A DNA stretch of 32,232 nt from Candidatus Kapaibacterium sp. (GTDB taxonomy: Bacteria > Bacteroidota > Ignavibacteria > Kapaibacteriales > Kapaibacteriaceae). The stretch is from NCBI GenBank assembly GCA_018882895.1, contig VERF01000026.1, positions 1 to 32,232 of the forward strand, in the 5' to 3' direction. This document shows, piece after piece, positions 7,280-14,228 of the stretch (the first letter of the stretch is position 1; each line of letters opens with the position of its first letter). The notes beneath the pieces were generated by a model. It saw only the letters and a list, made by a program, of their open reading frames with translations, was not told the DNA's origin and did not search any database. A program made the position numbers and the translations under genes.

Positions 7280-7756
7280 TCAGGTCCTGACCGTCAGAAT
7301 GCCCGTCTGATCGTCGAACGTGGCCGAAAAACGCTTCAGGTTGGTTGCCGAGCCGACCAGTGGCTGACGCAGCACCGAACCGTCGGTGCGCGAGAACTCG
7401 GCCTTATGGCATGGGCAAATGCAGTTGGCTGCGGTGCTCGACGGAAGGTCCACAGGACACCCGTCGTGCGTGCATACGGAACTGAAGACGGCAAACGTCG
7501 ACGCGCCGATTCGCGAAATGAAGACCGGCTCGCCGCCATTGAGGTCGGTAACGGCCTGCAGCGAGATGCTGCCGATTGCGGACAACTCGGAAATCTTCGT
7601 GATGTCGATCGGGAATGTCTGACCCGTTGGAGAGGTCGGATCCGATTCGTCCTTCTCACAGCCGCTAACGATCCCGGCGATCACCGGAGCCGAGAGCACG
7701 AGGCCTACCGAAGCGGTGGCCTGACGAAGGAAGTTGCGTCGGGATTGTGTTGACAT
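7280..7756 (-). CDS. Tat-exported Rieske 2Fe-2S lipoprotein
   Basis: This 158-residue protein starts with a twin-arginine signal (SRRNFLRQA, residues 5-13), a hydrophobic stretch and a lipobox-like VSGC ending at Cys33. The Rieske ligands are Cys95 and His97 (CTHDGC), and Cys114 and His117 (CPCH). Cys100 and Cys116 can form the cluster-shielding disulfide seen in high-potential bc1/b6f-type Rieske proteins. It should be a folded, Tat-exported electron-transfer protein on the outer face of the inner membrane or in the periplasm. The ATG at 7756 has an AGGAG ribosome site about 10 bases upstream; the longer frame does not. No cytochrome b gene is nearby. A cytochrome-barrel gene in the same operon is a plausible functional partner. 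Confidence 0.9.
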   Translation of the reverse strand: MSTQSRRNFLRQATASVGLVLSAPVIAGIVSGCEKDESDPTSPTGQTFPIDITKISELSAIGSISLQAVTDLNGGEPVFISRIGASTFAVFSSVCTHDGCPVDLPSSTAANCICPCHKAEFSRTDGSVLRQPLVGSATNLKRFSATFDDQTGILTVRT

Positions 7757-7769
7757 GGCAGGGGGCTCC

Positions 7770-8075
7770 TTAGGAATGAGATGACGTCTTTCGCTGACGA
7801 ACCACTCCAAGGCCAATCAAGGTTCCGCACACACCAAGAACGAATGCGTAGCAGCGTGGGAAATCGGCGACAGTTGCATTCAATGGCAGAAGCCCAAACT
7901 TGAAGGCCGGAACGTATTCCGTTGTGCGCGTAACGGTTCCGAACAGCTCGTCCTTGACCTCTTTGACAACTTCCTCGCGGTCCTTGGAAAAGATCTGCCG
8001 GCCGTCACTGTTCCACACATAGCCCCCTGCAAGAATGCCGAGAATGCCGATGATGATGAGCAGACGGTTGATCAT
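7770..8075 (-). CDS. Small two-helix membrane protein
   Basis: This unrecognised 101-residue protein has an N-terminal hydrophobic segment (LLIIIGILGILAGGYVW), a charged soluble middle (KDREEVVKEVKDE) and a second membrane segment near the C-terminus (FVLGVCGTLIGLGVV) followed by basic residues. Both ends are probably cytoplasmic, with the middle outside. The ATG at 8075 follows a GAGG site by 6 bases and is preferred over the GTG at 8087. It lies between the Rieske and cytochrome-barrel genes with gaps of 13 and 21 bp, so it may belong to the same electron-transfer unit. Confidence 0.7.
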   Translation of the reverse strand: MINRLLIIIGILGILAGGYVWNSDGRQIFSKDREEVVKEVKDELFGTVTRTTEYVPAFKFGLLPLNATVADFPRCYAFVLGVCGTLIGLGVVRQRKTSSHS

Positions 8076-8096
8076 GGAATGCCTCACGAGAAATTG

Positions 8097-9284
8097 TCAA
8101 TAGTAGATGTGCAGTTGCAGGTTCCAGCGTGATGCATATCCTTCTCGAAACGTGTCGAGAATGCGATACTCGGGCCGAAGCTCCACGTAGGGGGCCACAA
8201 AGATCTGTGCTCCAAGTACTGCTGCATCAGTTAACACTGTACCCTGTGCCTGCGATTGATCGGTCCAGTAGCGCTCGAGTCGCACAAAAGGGAAAGCCCA
8301 TGTCGAGGCCTGATAGAGAAGCTCTGCCGTTGTCTGCTTCGTCGAAATCACATCGGTGAGTTGCATCGCGGTGTGATCGACCATCAACGAGAGGTGGTCA
8401 CTTAGCCCGATCCCTACGAATGCACTTGAAAGCGTAAACACGTTATTGCGCAGGACCGATGCACCGAACCACATGTTGAGCATATCGTCGAAGGCGCGCG
8501 GCCAAACAACGGCCCTCGCCGTCACGGTTGGCTGGTTGCCTGCAATGGCTGATACATTCTGCGAGCCCCCGTCGCTGATGCGCACCTGGGAGAGCCCCTC
8601 AGAGCCGAACACGCCCGACTGAAGCGTCAGCCAGCGAAGTCCTTCATAGGTGATCTCGGCGCCGTACTCCGACCAATCAGGGGCAAGCAGTGTTTGGCGT
8701 CGGGCCGACGTTGCATAGCCGAACGCACCCATCGTGTGGTCATCATACCTCATGCCGATCGACGGACGGAACAAACCAATCCGCAGTTGAGGCAAGCTCA
8801 GGGAGGGGGCTATAATGGCCGAGAGCGAGCCCATGCGCTGACCCGGGTATACGATGCGCTGATCACTGTTGGGTCCGGTGCGCAGTGCCGCAAGATTGAA
8901 CGTCCCCTCGATCGTAACGGCCTTGATCGGCGTGATCGCGGCATACAGTGATGCCTGCATCGGAAACGTAGAACGCTTTGCATCCGCACTGGAGAACGAT
9001 CGTGTGCTCTGAATGCGGGCATCCATGCCCAGCGTGAGCAACCCATCGAAGAACGTGTTCTCCTTGTCGAGCTCATACATCCACGACAGAAAGGACGAGT
9101 CGCGCGGGATCATGCCGACGTCGTACCAGCTGTACCAGCCAAGGTCGTTTCGGATGCCTCCACCCGAGGGGGCAATGTGGCAATTCGTGCAGCGGTTGCC
9201 CGAGAGCGCAGAGAATTGAGGAATGGCCGTCGTCACTGTCGTGACAACGGCCATTGCAAGAATCGAAGTGATCAGTAACTGCAT
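8097..9284 (-). CDS. Monoheme cytochrome c / outer-membrane barrel fusion
   Basis: This 395-residue exported protein has a signal peptide ending near residue 20, then a short heme segment with the c-type motif CTNCH (Cys32, Cys35, His36) and a following PSGGGIRND stretch. From about residue 75 the sequence is alternating, aromatic-rich beta structure to a terminal aromatic residue (HIYY), as expected of an outer-membrane barrel. An N-terminal single heme attached to a porin is the layout of Cyc2-type cytochrome-porins. I infer a role in moving electrons across or at the outer membrane. The similarity to Cyc2 is architectural; the size fits, but I have not shown sequence homology. A Rieske gene and two lipoprotein genes lie in the same operon. 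Confidence 0.7.
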   Translation of the reverse strand: MQLLITSILAMAVVTTVTTAIPQFSALSGNRCTNCHIAPSGGGIRNDLGWYSWYDVGMIPRDSSFLSWMYELDKENTFFDGLLTLGMDARIQSTRSFSSADAKRSTFPMQASLYAAITPIKAVTIEGTFNLAALRTGPNSDQRIVYPGQRMGSLSAIIAPSLSLPQLRIGLFRPSIGMRYDDHTMGAFGYATSARRQTLLAPDWSEYGAEITYEGLRWLTLQSGVFGSEGLSQVRISDGGSQNVSAIAGNQPTVTARAVVWPRAFDDMLNMWFGASVLRNNVFTLSSAFVGIGLSDHLSLMVDHTAMQLTDVISTKQTTAELLYQASTWAFPFVRLERYWTDQSQAQGTVLTDAAVLGAQIFVAPYVELRPEYRILDTFREGYASRWNLQLHIYY

Positions 9285-9297
9285 GCTTCGAAAAACC

Positions 9298-10314
9298 TTA
9301 CTTCAGCTTAAAGGTTGCAAGGCTCTTCTCGAAGATCGGCAAGTAGACGGCTTGCTCCGGCTTGAACCAGTTCATCGTTACGCGAACCATCCTGTCGCCC
9401 TTGACCATGAAGTATGCGCGCGACTGGATGTTGGCAGCCGGGTTGTAGGTGAAGTAATAGGCCTTCACACCTGAGAGTGATGTGGCTGTGGCACTGCCGC
9501 CACCATAGCGGCTCTTGTTCTGCTCGATGATCTTATCAAGGTTCTTCTGATCCTTCGCATCGAACACGTCAACCTGGATCGTACAGTCCAGACGTGAGCC
9601 GGCAAAGCTCATCGACGAAAGGCCCGAGGCCTGACCCTTTGTGCCTTGGAAGTTCTGCGGGATCTGGATCGTGAAGTCCGGCGCATTGTAAGCACGCAGA
9701 GTGTCGGAAGGGGGCTCCGGAGCTGTCGGACCCTGCGGCGTTGTTGGAGCCACAACCGGGCGTTGGGCGAGCTTTACCGAGGAGAGGATCTCGGCAAAGT
9801 CCTTCTCATAGTCAGAGAAGGTGTTGCCGAAGGCGGCAAAAGTAAGGATCGTTACGACCGAGTCGTTCTCGGCAAAGTAGGCCTCGGAACGGAACTCGCC
9901 ATCTTCCTGATCGAATTTCACAGAGAGCTTTTGAGCCGGCTTGCCCCCTAACGTGGCCGTAGTGCGCTCATAGCGGTCGAGGTTGTCTTCAAACTCAAGC
10001 TTTGAGCGCTTCACGAGCGAGTCGATCGTCGTAGCCGAATCCAGGGGGAAGGCACGGAGCTCAACCTTCGCGCCACCAGTACCCTTGCCAAAGGAAAGGA
10101 AGCGGGCACTGTGCGACTTCAGCGATACGGCAAGAATGAGATCGCCGCGGCGCTGTTGGATGAACCAGTTTTTCGGAACCTTCAATTCAAACTTGCGGAC
10201 CTCATCCGTGCGCAGTTCGAAGCCCTCAACGGGCACGGGAGTGGCTTTGCGTGAGCAGCTTGCGAGCGTCAGCACGAGGACTGCAGCAAGTGCGACGGAG
10301 CGAAGAGTGAACAT
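9298..10314 (-). CDS. Lipoprotein with two similar domains
   Basis: This 338-residue lipoprotein has lipobox LASC (Cys about 20). Two similar halves are separated by a Pro/Thr-rich linker (APTTPQGPTAPEPPSD). Each begins with a strand resembling F-x-[LI]-x-[VI]-P-x-[NF] (FELKVPKNW; FTIQIPQNF) and ends with a segment like FEKSLATFKLK / FAEILSSVKL. This pattern resembles PsbP/DUF1795-type folds, known from exported lipoproteins and photosystem factors, but the assignment is tentative. The ATG at 10314 has a GGAG about 10 bases upstream; an alternative in-frame ATG is at 10329. The next gene, the cytochrome barrel, begins 13 bp downstream, so an envelope-assembly or binding role is possible. Confidence 0.75.
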   Translation of the reverse strand: MFTLRSVALAAVLVLTLASCSRKATPVPVEGFELRTDEVRKFELKVPKNWFIQQRRGDLILAVSLKSHSARFLSFGKGTGGAKVELRAFPLDSATTIDSLVKRSKLEFEDNLDRYERTTATLGGKPAQKLSVKFDQEDGEFRSEAYFAENDSVVTILTFAAFGNTFSDYEKDFAEILSSVKLAQRPVVAPTTPQGPTAPEPPSDTLRAYNAPDFTIQIPQNFQGTKGQASGLSSMSFAGSRLDCTIQVDVFDAKDQKNLDKIIEQNKSRYGGGSATATSLSGVKAYYFTYNPAANIQSRAYFMVKGDRMVRVTMNWFKPEQAVYLPIFEKSLATFKLK

Positions 10315-10350
10315 GATACGTGTCTCCATGATTAAGAATCTTTGTGCTGG

Positions 10351-10374
10351 ATCCCCGCTTTCGCGAGGATGACG
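10351..10374. repeat. ATCCCCGCTTTCGCGAGGAT palindrome
   Basis: A slightly imperfect copy of the interspersed hairpin lies in the 108-bp gap between two minus-strand genes. It runs straight into a 22-bp tandem repeat. Confidence 0.7.
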
Positions 10375-10430
10375 TTGATCAGTTGCGAGGATGAGATTGA
10401 TCAGTTGCGAGGATGAGATTGATCAGTTAT
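10365..10430. repeat. Three 22-bp tandem repeats overlapping a stop codon
   Basis: Units start at 10365, 10387 and 10409 and consist of GAGGATGA followed by (C/A)(G/T)TTGATCAGTT-type sequence. The third unit contains the TGA stop (10423-10425) of the minus-strand CX4CH lipoprotein. The GAGGATGAC end of the palindrome seems to have been taken into the unit. Confidence 0.85.
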
Positions 10431-10827
10431 TGAGAGCCCCTTCGCGGACCCATTGGATCATGCCGAGCCGATGATTGGTCGTCACACGCTCCTGCAGAAA
10501 TCCCCACGGGTGAGAGAATGTTCCGTTGAGAACCTGGATCACCAGACTCTCATCGGGCTTACCGGGCACGATAAGATTGCCACGGTCAAACATGAGCGTA
10601 GAGTACGACGTCAGCCGAATCCCGGCGGCCGGGTTAACGTCGGCATGGCAGCCGCCGATGCCGCACGAGAGAGCAATGAACGGCAAGACGTGCGCCCGAA
10701 AGCTAACGTTGGTGTCCGGAAAGATGATGTCGTTCGGATTGGTTACGATGTTGTCTCCGCATGCCGAAAGGGCGATGCATGACAATCCGAAGACGAAGCT
10801 GACAACGACCGACGACAGGGGGCTCAT
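10423..10827 (-). CDS. Lipoprotein with CX4CH heme-like motif
   Basis: This 134-residue lipoprotein has lipobox LSAC (Cys23). Residues 43-100 resemble the short cytochrome-like domains of the Planctomycete-cytochrome C type: FRAHVLPFIALSCGIGGCHAD, then a GIRLTSYSTLM stretch and VPGKPDESLVI. In that family the first motif is normally CxxCH. Here it is Cys55-GIGG-Cys60-His61, a CX4CH spacing. Either this is an unusual heme site or the residues do another job. A conserved Met (123) could be the sixth ligand. The ATG at 10827 has GAGGAG about 10 bases upstream and overlaps the panB stop as TGATG, so the two are translationally coupled. Confidence 0.75.
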   Translation of the reverse strand: MSPLSSVVVSFVFGLSCIALSACGDNIVTNPNDIIFPDTNVSFRAHVLPFIALSCGIGGCHADVNPAAGIRLTSYSTLMFDRGNLIVPGKPDESLVIQVLNGTFSHPWGFLQERVTTNHRLGMIQWVREGALNN

Positions 10828-11645
10828 CAGTAGCTCTCCTCGTCGGTTGGGAACGTATGCCCCTTGACGTCGGACACGTACGACCGAACGGCCCGCGTCA
10901 TGACGTCGTGGATCTCGGCGTAGCGTCGCACAAAGCGTGGACGAAACTCCGTCGACATACCCATCATATCGGTCCACACCAAAATCTGCCCATCGCAATT
11001 TGGTCCGGCCCCGATCCCGATCGTCGGCACTCTCACAAGTGCCGTCACTTCGGCGGCCAGTGAGGCGGGAATCTTCTCGAGAACGATGGCGAACGCTCCG
11101 GCCTTCTCCAGCGCGATTGCATCGCGCTTTATATCGTCGGCCTCCTGCTGCGATACGCCCCGTTCCTTATACGAGCCGAACTGGTGGATGCTCTGTGGCG
11201 TCAGACCAAGGTGCGCCATAACGGGGATGCCGCTATCGGTCATCATGTGCACGGCTTCCAGCACTCGCTGGCCCCCTTCAAGCTTTACGGCGCCGCTTCC
11301 GGCTTCTTTCATCAGCCGACCGGCGTTTCGGAAGGCCTCCTGCGGCGTGACCTGATACGTCATGAACGGCATGTCGGTAACCACGAGCGCATGTTCGACG
11401 GCACGCACCACGGCCTGCGTGTGGTAGATCATGTGCTCAAGGGTAACAGGGATGGTGGTGTCGTGACCCTGCACAACGTTACCTACCGAGTCGCCCACGA
11501 GAAGCACGTCAACCCCCGCGCCATCGAGGATGCCGGCCGTGATCGCATCATACGCCGTCAGGCATGCGATGGGCGTGCCTGAGGCCTTCATGTCGATGAG
11601 GCGCCGAGTGGTTACGCGTTTGCGGGTGGTTGGTGTTACGGACAT
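10827..11645 (-). CDS. panB: 3-methyl-2-oxobutanoate hydroxymethyltransferase
   Basis: PanB transfers a hydroxymethyl group from methylene-tetrahydrofolate to 2-oxoisovalerate to make ketopantoate, the first committed step of pantothenate and coenzyme A synthesis. The 272-residue length is normal. The sequence shows the family hallmarks of a TIM barrel: LTAYDAITAGI, VDVLLVGDSVGNVVQGH (metal-binding Asp), KLEGG, HLGLTPQS, VLEKIPA and IGIGAG. The ATG at 11645 is chosen because the conserved RKRVTTRRL start follows; the longer frame to 11693 would add 16 unusual residues. It stands first in a minus-strand run and is divergent from lpxH with only 65 bp between. No panC or panD gene is in view. 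Confidence 0.95.
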   Translation of the reverse strand: MSVTPTTRKRVTTRRLIDMKASGTPIACLTAYDAITAGILDGAGVDVLLVGDSVGNVVQGHDTTIPVTLEHMIYHTQAVVRAVEHALVVTDMPFMTYQVTPQEAFRNAGRLMKEAGSGAVKLEGGQRVLEAVHMMTDSGIPVMAHLGLTPQSIHQFGSYKERGVSQQEADDIKRDAIALEKAGAFAIVLEKIPASLAAEVTALVRVPTIGIGAGPNCDGQILVWTDMMGMSTEFRPRFVRRYAEIHDVMTRAVRSYVSDVKGHTFPTDEESY

Positions 11646-11710
11646 GTGAACAGGGGAATTTGACTCGCAAAGATAGCCGTCTTGCCCCCACATGGCGTTA
11701 TCTTATCGTC

Positions 11711-12493
11711 ATGCTTTCGCCCGTGGTATCGGTAACGGACATCGTTCTTGATGTACATCAAGGAAAGAGTGTCGCGTTCCTGTCGGACGTGCACCTTGGT
11801 TATGGGGCTCGCCAGGACGATCGACAGCGGGAAGATCGGCTTTTGTCGGTTCTGCGGAACGTCTCGCAGATGTCATCCCACATCGTGATCGTTGGCGACC
11901 TCTTTGATTACTGGTTCGACTACGGCACGGTGGTGCCGTCTCGCTTTGTGCGCACGCTCTCCATGCTGCACGACCTTGCCGATGCTGGGATTGAGCTCAT
12001 TTACCTCATGGGCAATCACGATTTCGGCCACTACCGATACTTCGAGGAGGAACTCAAGATCCCGGTGATCCTCGGTGATGTGTCGGCAACCATAGGTTCA
12101 AAGCGATTCTACATTGCCCACGGCGATGGGAAGGCACACAATGACGCCGGATACCTTGTGCTGCGCGCTGTTCTGCGAAACCGCTTTGCTCAATGGATGT
12201 ATCGAAAGCTCCACCCCGACCTTGGCATTGCACTCGCATCGCGTACGTCGCACGGAAGCAGAGACCTGACCGGCGCACGTGATTACGGTCAACGCGACGG
12301 TCTGCGCGACTTTGCCGAAGCCCGCCTTGCCGAGGGATATGACGTCGTGGTGATGGGCCACCGTCACGTTGCCGAAGTCACACCGATCGGCTCCGGCCTA
12401 TACGTTAACCTTGGACACTGGCTGGGCCATCAGCCCACGTATGCAACGTATGATATCGAAAAGGGGCTTGTTTTACGCACCGTGACGGAGTGA
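11711..12493 (+). CDS. lpxH: UDP-2,3-diacylglucosamine diphosphatase
   Basis: LpxH hydrolyses UDP-2,3-diacylglucosamine to lipid X in lipid A synthesis at the inner face of the inner membrane. The 260-residue sequence has the calcineurin-type metallophosphoesterase motifs: SDVHLG (Asp26, His28), VGDLFDYW (62-69), MGNHD (100-104), IAHGDG (135-140) and GHRHV (216-220). LpxH and the related LpxG/LpxI enzymes differ; the D-x-H, GD, GNHD and GHxH set supports LpxH. The ATG at 11711 is chosen over the longer frame at 11630 because it leaves the divergent promoter region free. Its last 21 bp overlap the 3' end of the convergent AbiEii-like gene. Confidence 0.85.
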   Translation: MLSPVVSVTDIVLDVHQGKSVAFLSDVHLGYGARQDDRQREDRLLSVLRNVSQMSSHIVIVGDLFDYWFDYGTVVPSRFVRTLSMLHDLADAGIELIYLMGNHDFGHYRYFEEELKIPVILGDVSATIGSKRFYIAHGDGKAHNDAGYLVLRAVLRNRFAQWMYRKLHPDLGIALASRTSHGSRDLTGARDYGQRDGLRDFAEARLAEGYDVVVMGHRHVAEVTPIGSGLYVNLGHWLGHQPTYATYDIEKGLVLRTVTE

Positions 12494-13519
12494 GTGCACC
12501 AGTTCGTTTATCTCTTCCTGGAGCGTAACAAGACGTTTAGTAATCGACTCAAACGTTGGCGGGGTGAGCGTGAACATTCCCGCGTTGACCATGGCATTAT
12601 AGTCTCGCGATAGTGCCTCAAGTGTTATACCGTCGGGTATGAGCTTAAAGCTACCATTGAGGCATGTTGTATATGAAAACCCCCGCTCGAGATAAAAGGC
12701 ATCTTTGTGTCGAACGACTTCCTGCAGCAACCCAATGTCATGCGGCGTAATGTTTCCGTACTTGGAGTCGGCCAGAAGGGAGAGATCGTACCAGTGTCTC
12801 GATAGGCGGTCACTTCGCAACAGCTCGGGTTTCTTAATGCAGACGGCATGTATGAGTGTTGCCTTTTCCCAAAAGGTGCGCTTCGGAGACAGGACTTGCA
12901 CATCTGCAGAGGGCAGGATGAGGTCGCTCAAAAGATGTGCTATATCAGACGTAACATGATGAGTCTCAACAGGCTCGGCCGGATTCCGCGAACCAAGTTC
13001 CAAGAGGACCTGATCGGGTATGTACGAACCTTCAGACCGAATGACGCTTTGGTAGCGAAGGAATATTCGATCGGGGTCTGCCCATGTTATTCCAGCAGTT
13101 TCAGGTGGCAGCTCGTCCACAATGTGTCGCCGAAGTGCAGGTAGCACATGCTCTGTGACGAAATCGCGCAAATGGTCACGCAGCTGCTTGTTCCGTTTGT
13201 CGACTTGGCTTCGCGAAGGAAGTCGGTGTTCATCTGCGCTCATCACACCGAAGTCTCGATGGTCTACCGTGATGTCGATATCCTCAGAGAATCGGTGTAT
13301 CAGACCGTACACCTTTGAGAGCGACGTCCCTCCCTTGAATGCGAGGCGATGAGATAAGGGAAGAGAAAAGAGCTTGCTCAATATCCAGCATACCCACACA
13401 TCCTTCTCAAGCACTGTGGCAGATCGACCGAGTTCGAGAGCTAGTGTCTGAAGAATGTCGGCGCGCTCCTCAGGATCGAGCCAGAGGAAGTTAGCCTCAG
13501 GTTCCATACTCACGCTCAT
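12473..13519 (-). CDS. AbiEii/AbiGii-type nucleotidyltransferase toxin
   Basis: This is a 348-residue member of the AbiEii/AbiGii nucleotidyltransferase toxin family (DUF1814, the toxin half of AbiE-type toxin-antitoxin and phage-resistance systems). Motifs seen are the nucleotide-binding KGGTSLSK (62-69), the metal-binding SEDIDI (78-83), a conserved RTFWEKATLIHA segment and SRHWYDL. The start overlaps the end of the antitoxin gene, as usual in AbiE operons. Candidate starts are ATG at 13519, ATG at 13507 and TTG at 13525; all retain the motifs. The 3' end overlaps lpxH by 21 bp. Relatives transfer nucleotides to target RNA and block growth; the target here is unknown. Confidence 0.85.
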   Translation of the reverse strand: MSVSMEPEANFLWLDPEERADILQTLALELGRSATVLEKDVWVCWILSKLFSLPLSHRLAFKGGTSLSKVYGLIHRFSEDIDITVDHRDFGVMSADEHRLPSRSQVDKRNKQLRDHLRDFVTEHVLPALRRHIVDELPPETAGITWADPDRIFLRYQSVIRSEGSYIPDQVLLELGSRNPAEPVETHHVTSDIAHLLSDLILPSADVQVLSPKRTFWEKATLIHAVCIKKPELLRSDRLSRHWYDLSLLADSKYGNITPHDIGLLQEVVRHKDAFYLERGFSYTTCLNGSFKLIPDGITLEALSRDYNAMVNAGMFTLTPPTFESITKRLVTLQEEINELVHSLRHGA

Positions 13520-14117
13520 GCTCAACGAGGATGGTGCTCATCCATGCAGGTAAGTGATGTGCTACTCCTCGTAGGGCAGAAAGCTCTGCTTTACCGATCT
13601 GCATTCGAAGATGCTCGATGGTTAACGTCGAGACCTCGCTTCGTCCAAGGTACCACATGGCCGTAAGAGCTAGGCCCGCGGGCCTGTCCGCTAGTAAGAG
13701 TCTGCGTGGACTGACATTACGCAGAAGCACTACGGTGTTCCCCATGCGAATCTTACGAGCTGTACCTGTGGTGTAGTAGATGTGCTGTGTGGGAACCTGC
13801 GTTGTTAGTCCTAAGCGACGAGCGGCCTCAGCCCCGCATACTTGAAATGTTATACCAGAGTCGGCAAGGATACTTCGAAGAACATCTACTGGACTGGCAG
13901 CAATTGTGCCGACAAAACGATTGGGCTTCGGCCTCATGTACACTCCTCGAGAGACCCGCACGAGCAGTCCATCTTCGACCAGCCGACAGAGCACCTTGTC
14001 AACGGAAGCACGAGTCCCACAATCAAAAAATCGAGAGCAATGAACAGGTTGACCCAGGTCGAGCTGGCCAATGCGTTGGCGAATGGCCAATGCAGTATTA
14101 CTTCGCGTCGTTGACAT
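13497..14117 (-). CDS. AbiEi-like antitoxin / DNA-binding autoregulator
   Basis: This 206-residue protein is encoded just upstream of the AbiEii toxin and overlaps it. The N-terminal region (about 1-65) is a winged-helix-like block, with SRFFDCGTRASVDKVLCRLVEDGLLVRVSRGVYMRP reading as helix, recognition helix and wing. The rest (AAEAARRLGLTTQVPTQHIYYTTG, LLRNVSPRRL) matches the AbiEi/DUF6088 type of antitoxin. The ATG at 14117 is chosen because homology begins there and a perfect inverted repeat abuts it; the open frame to 14855 beyond this start is the antisense shadow of the ATP-grasp gene. AbiEi proteins are known to repress their own promoter through inverted repeats. Confidence 0.8.
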   Translation of the reverse strand: MSTTRSNTALAIRQRIGQLDLGQPVHCSRFFDCGTRASVDKVLCRLVEDGLLVRVSRGVYMRPKPNRFVGTIAASPVDVLRSILADSGITFQVCGAEAARRLGLTTQVPTQHIYYTTGTARKIRMGNTVVLLRNVSPRRLLLADRPAGLALTAMWYLGRSEVSTLTIEHLRMQIGKAELSALRGVAHHLPAWMSTILVEHEREYGT

Positions 14118-14145
14118 GTCAGAAATATAGCTTGTATTTCTGACA
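14117..14145 (-). promoter_or_regulatory. Perfect inverted-repeat operator of the AbiE pair
   Basis: Arms TGTCAGAAATA (14117-14127) and TATTTCTGACA (14135-14145) are exact reverse complements separated by 7 bp. The outer base of one arm is the first base of the antitoxin ATG. Read on the minus strand, a TATATT box lies about 7 bases before that ATG, which leaves almost no room for a leader. The site is therefore likely to be both promoter and operator, and the mRNA may be leaderless. Confidence 0.75.
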
Positions 14146-14228
14146 CTTTCGATACACGAAACTGATTCAACAGCAACAATCAGCGTATTTTTGCCGGGCA
14201 TCCCCAGCCCCCTACCTAGGAAACGCAT

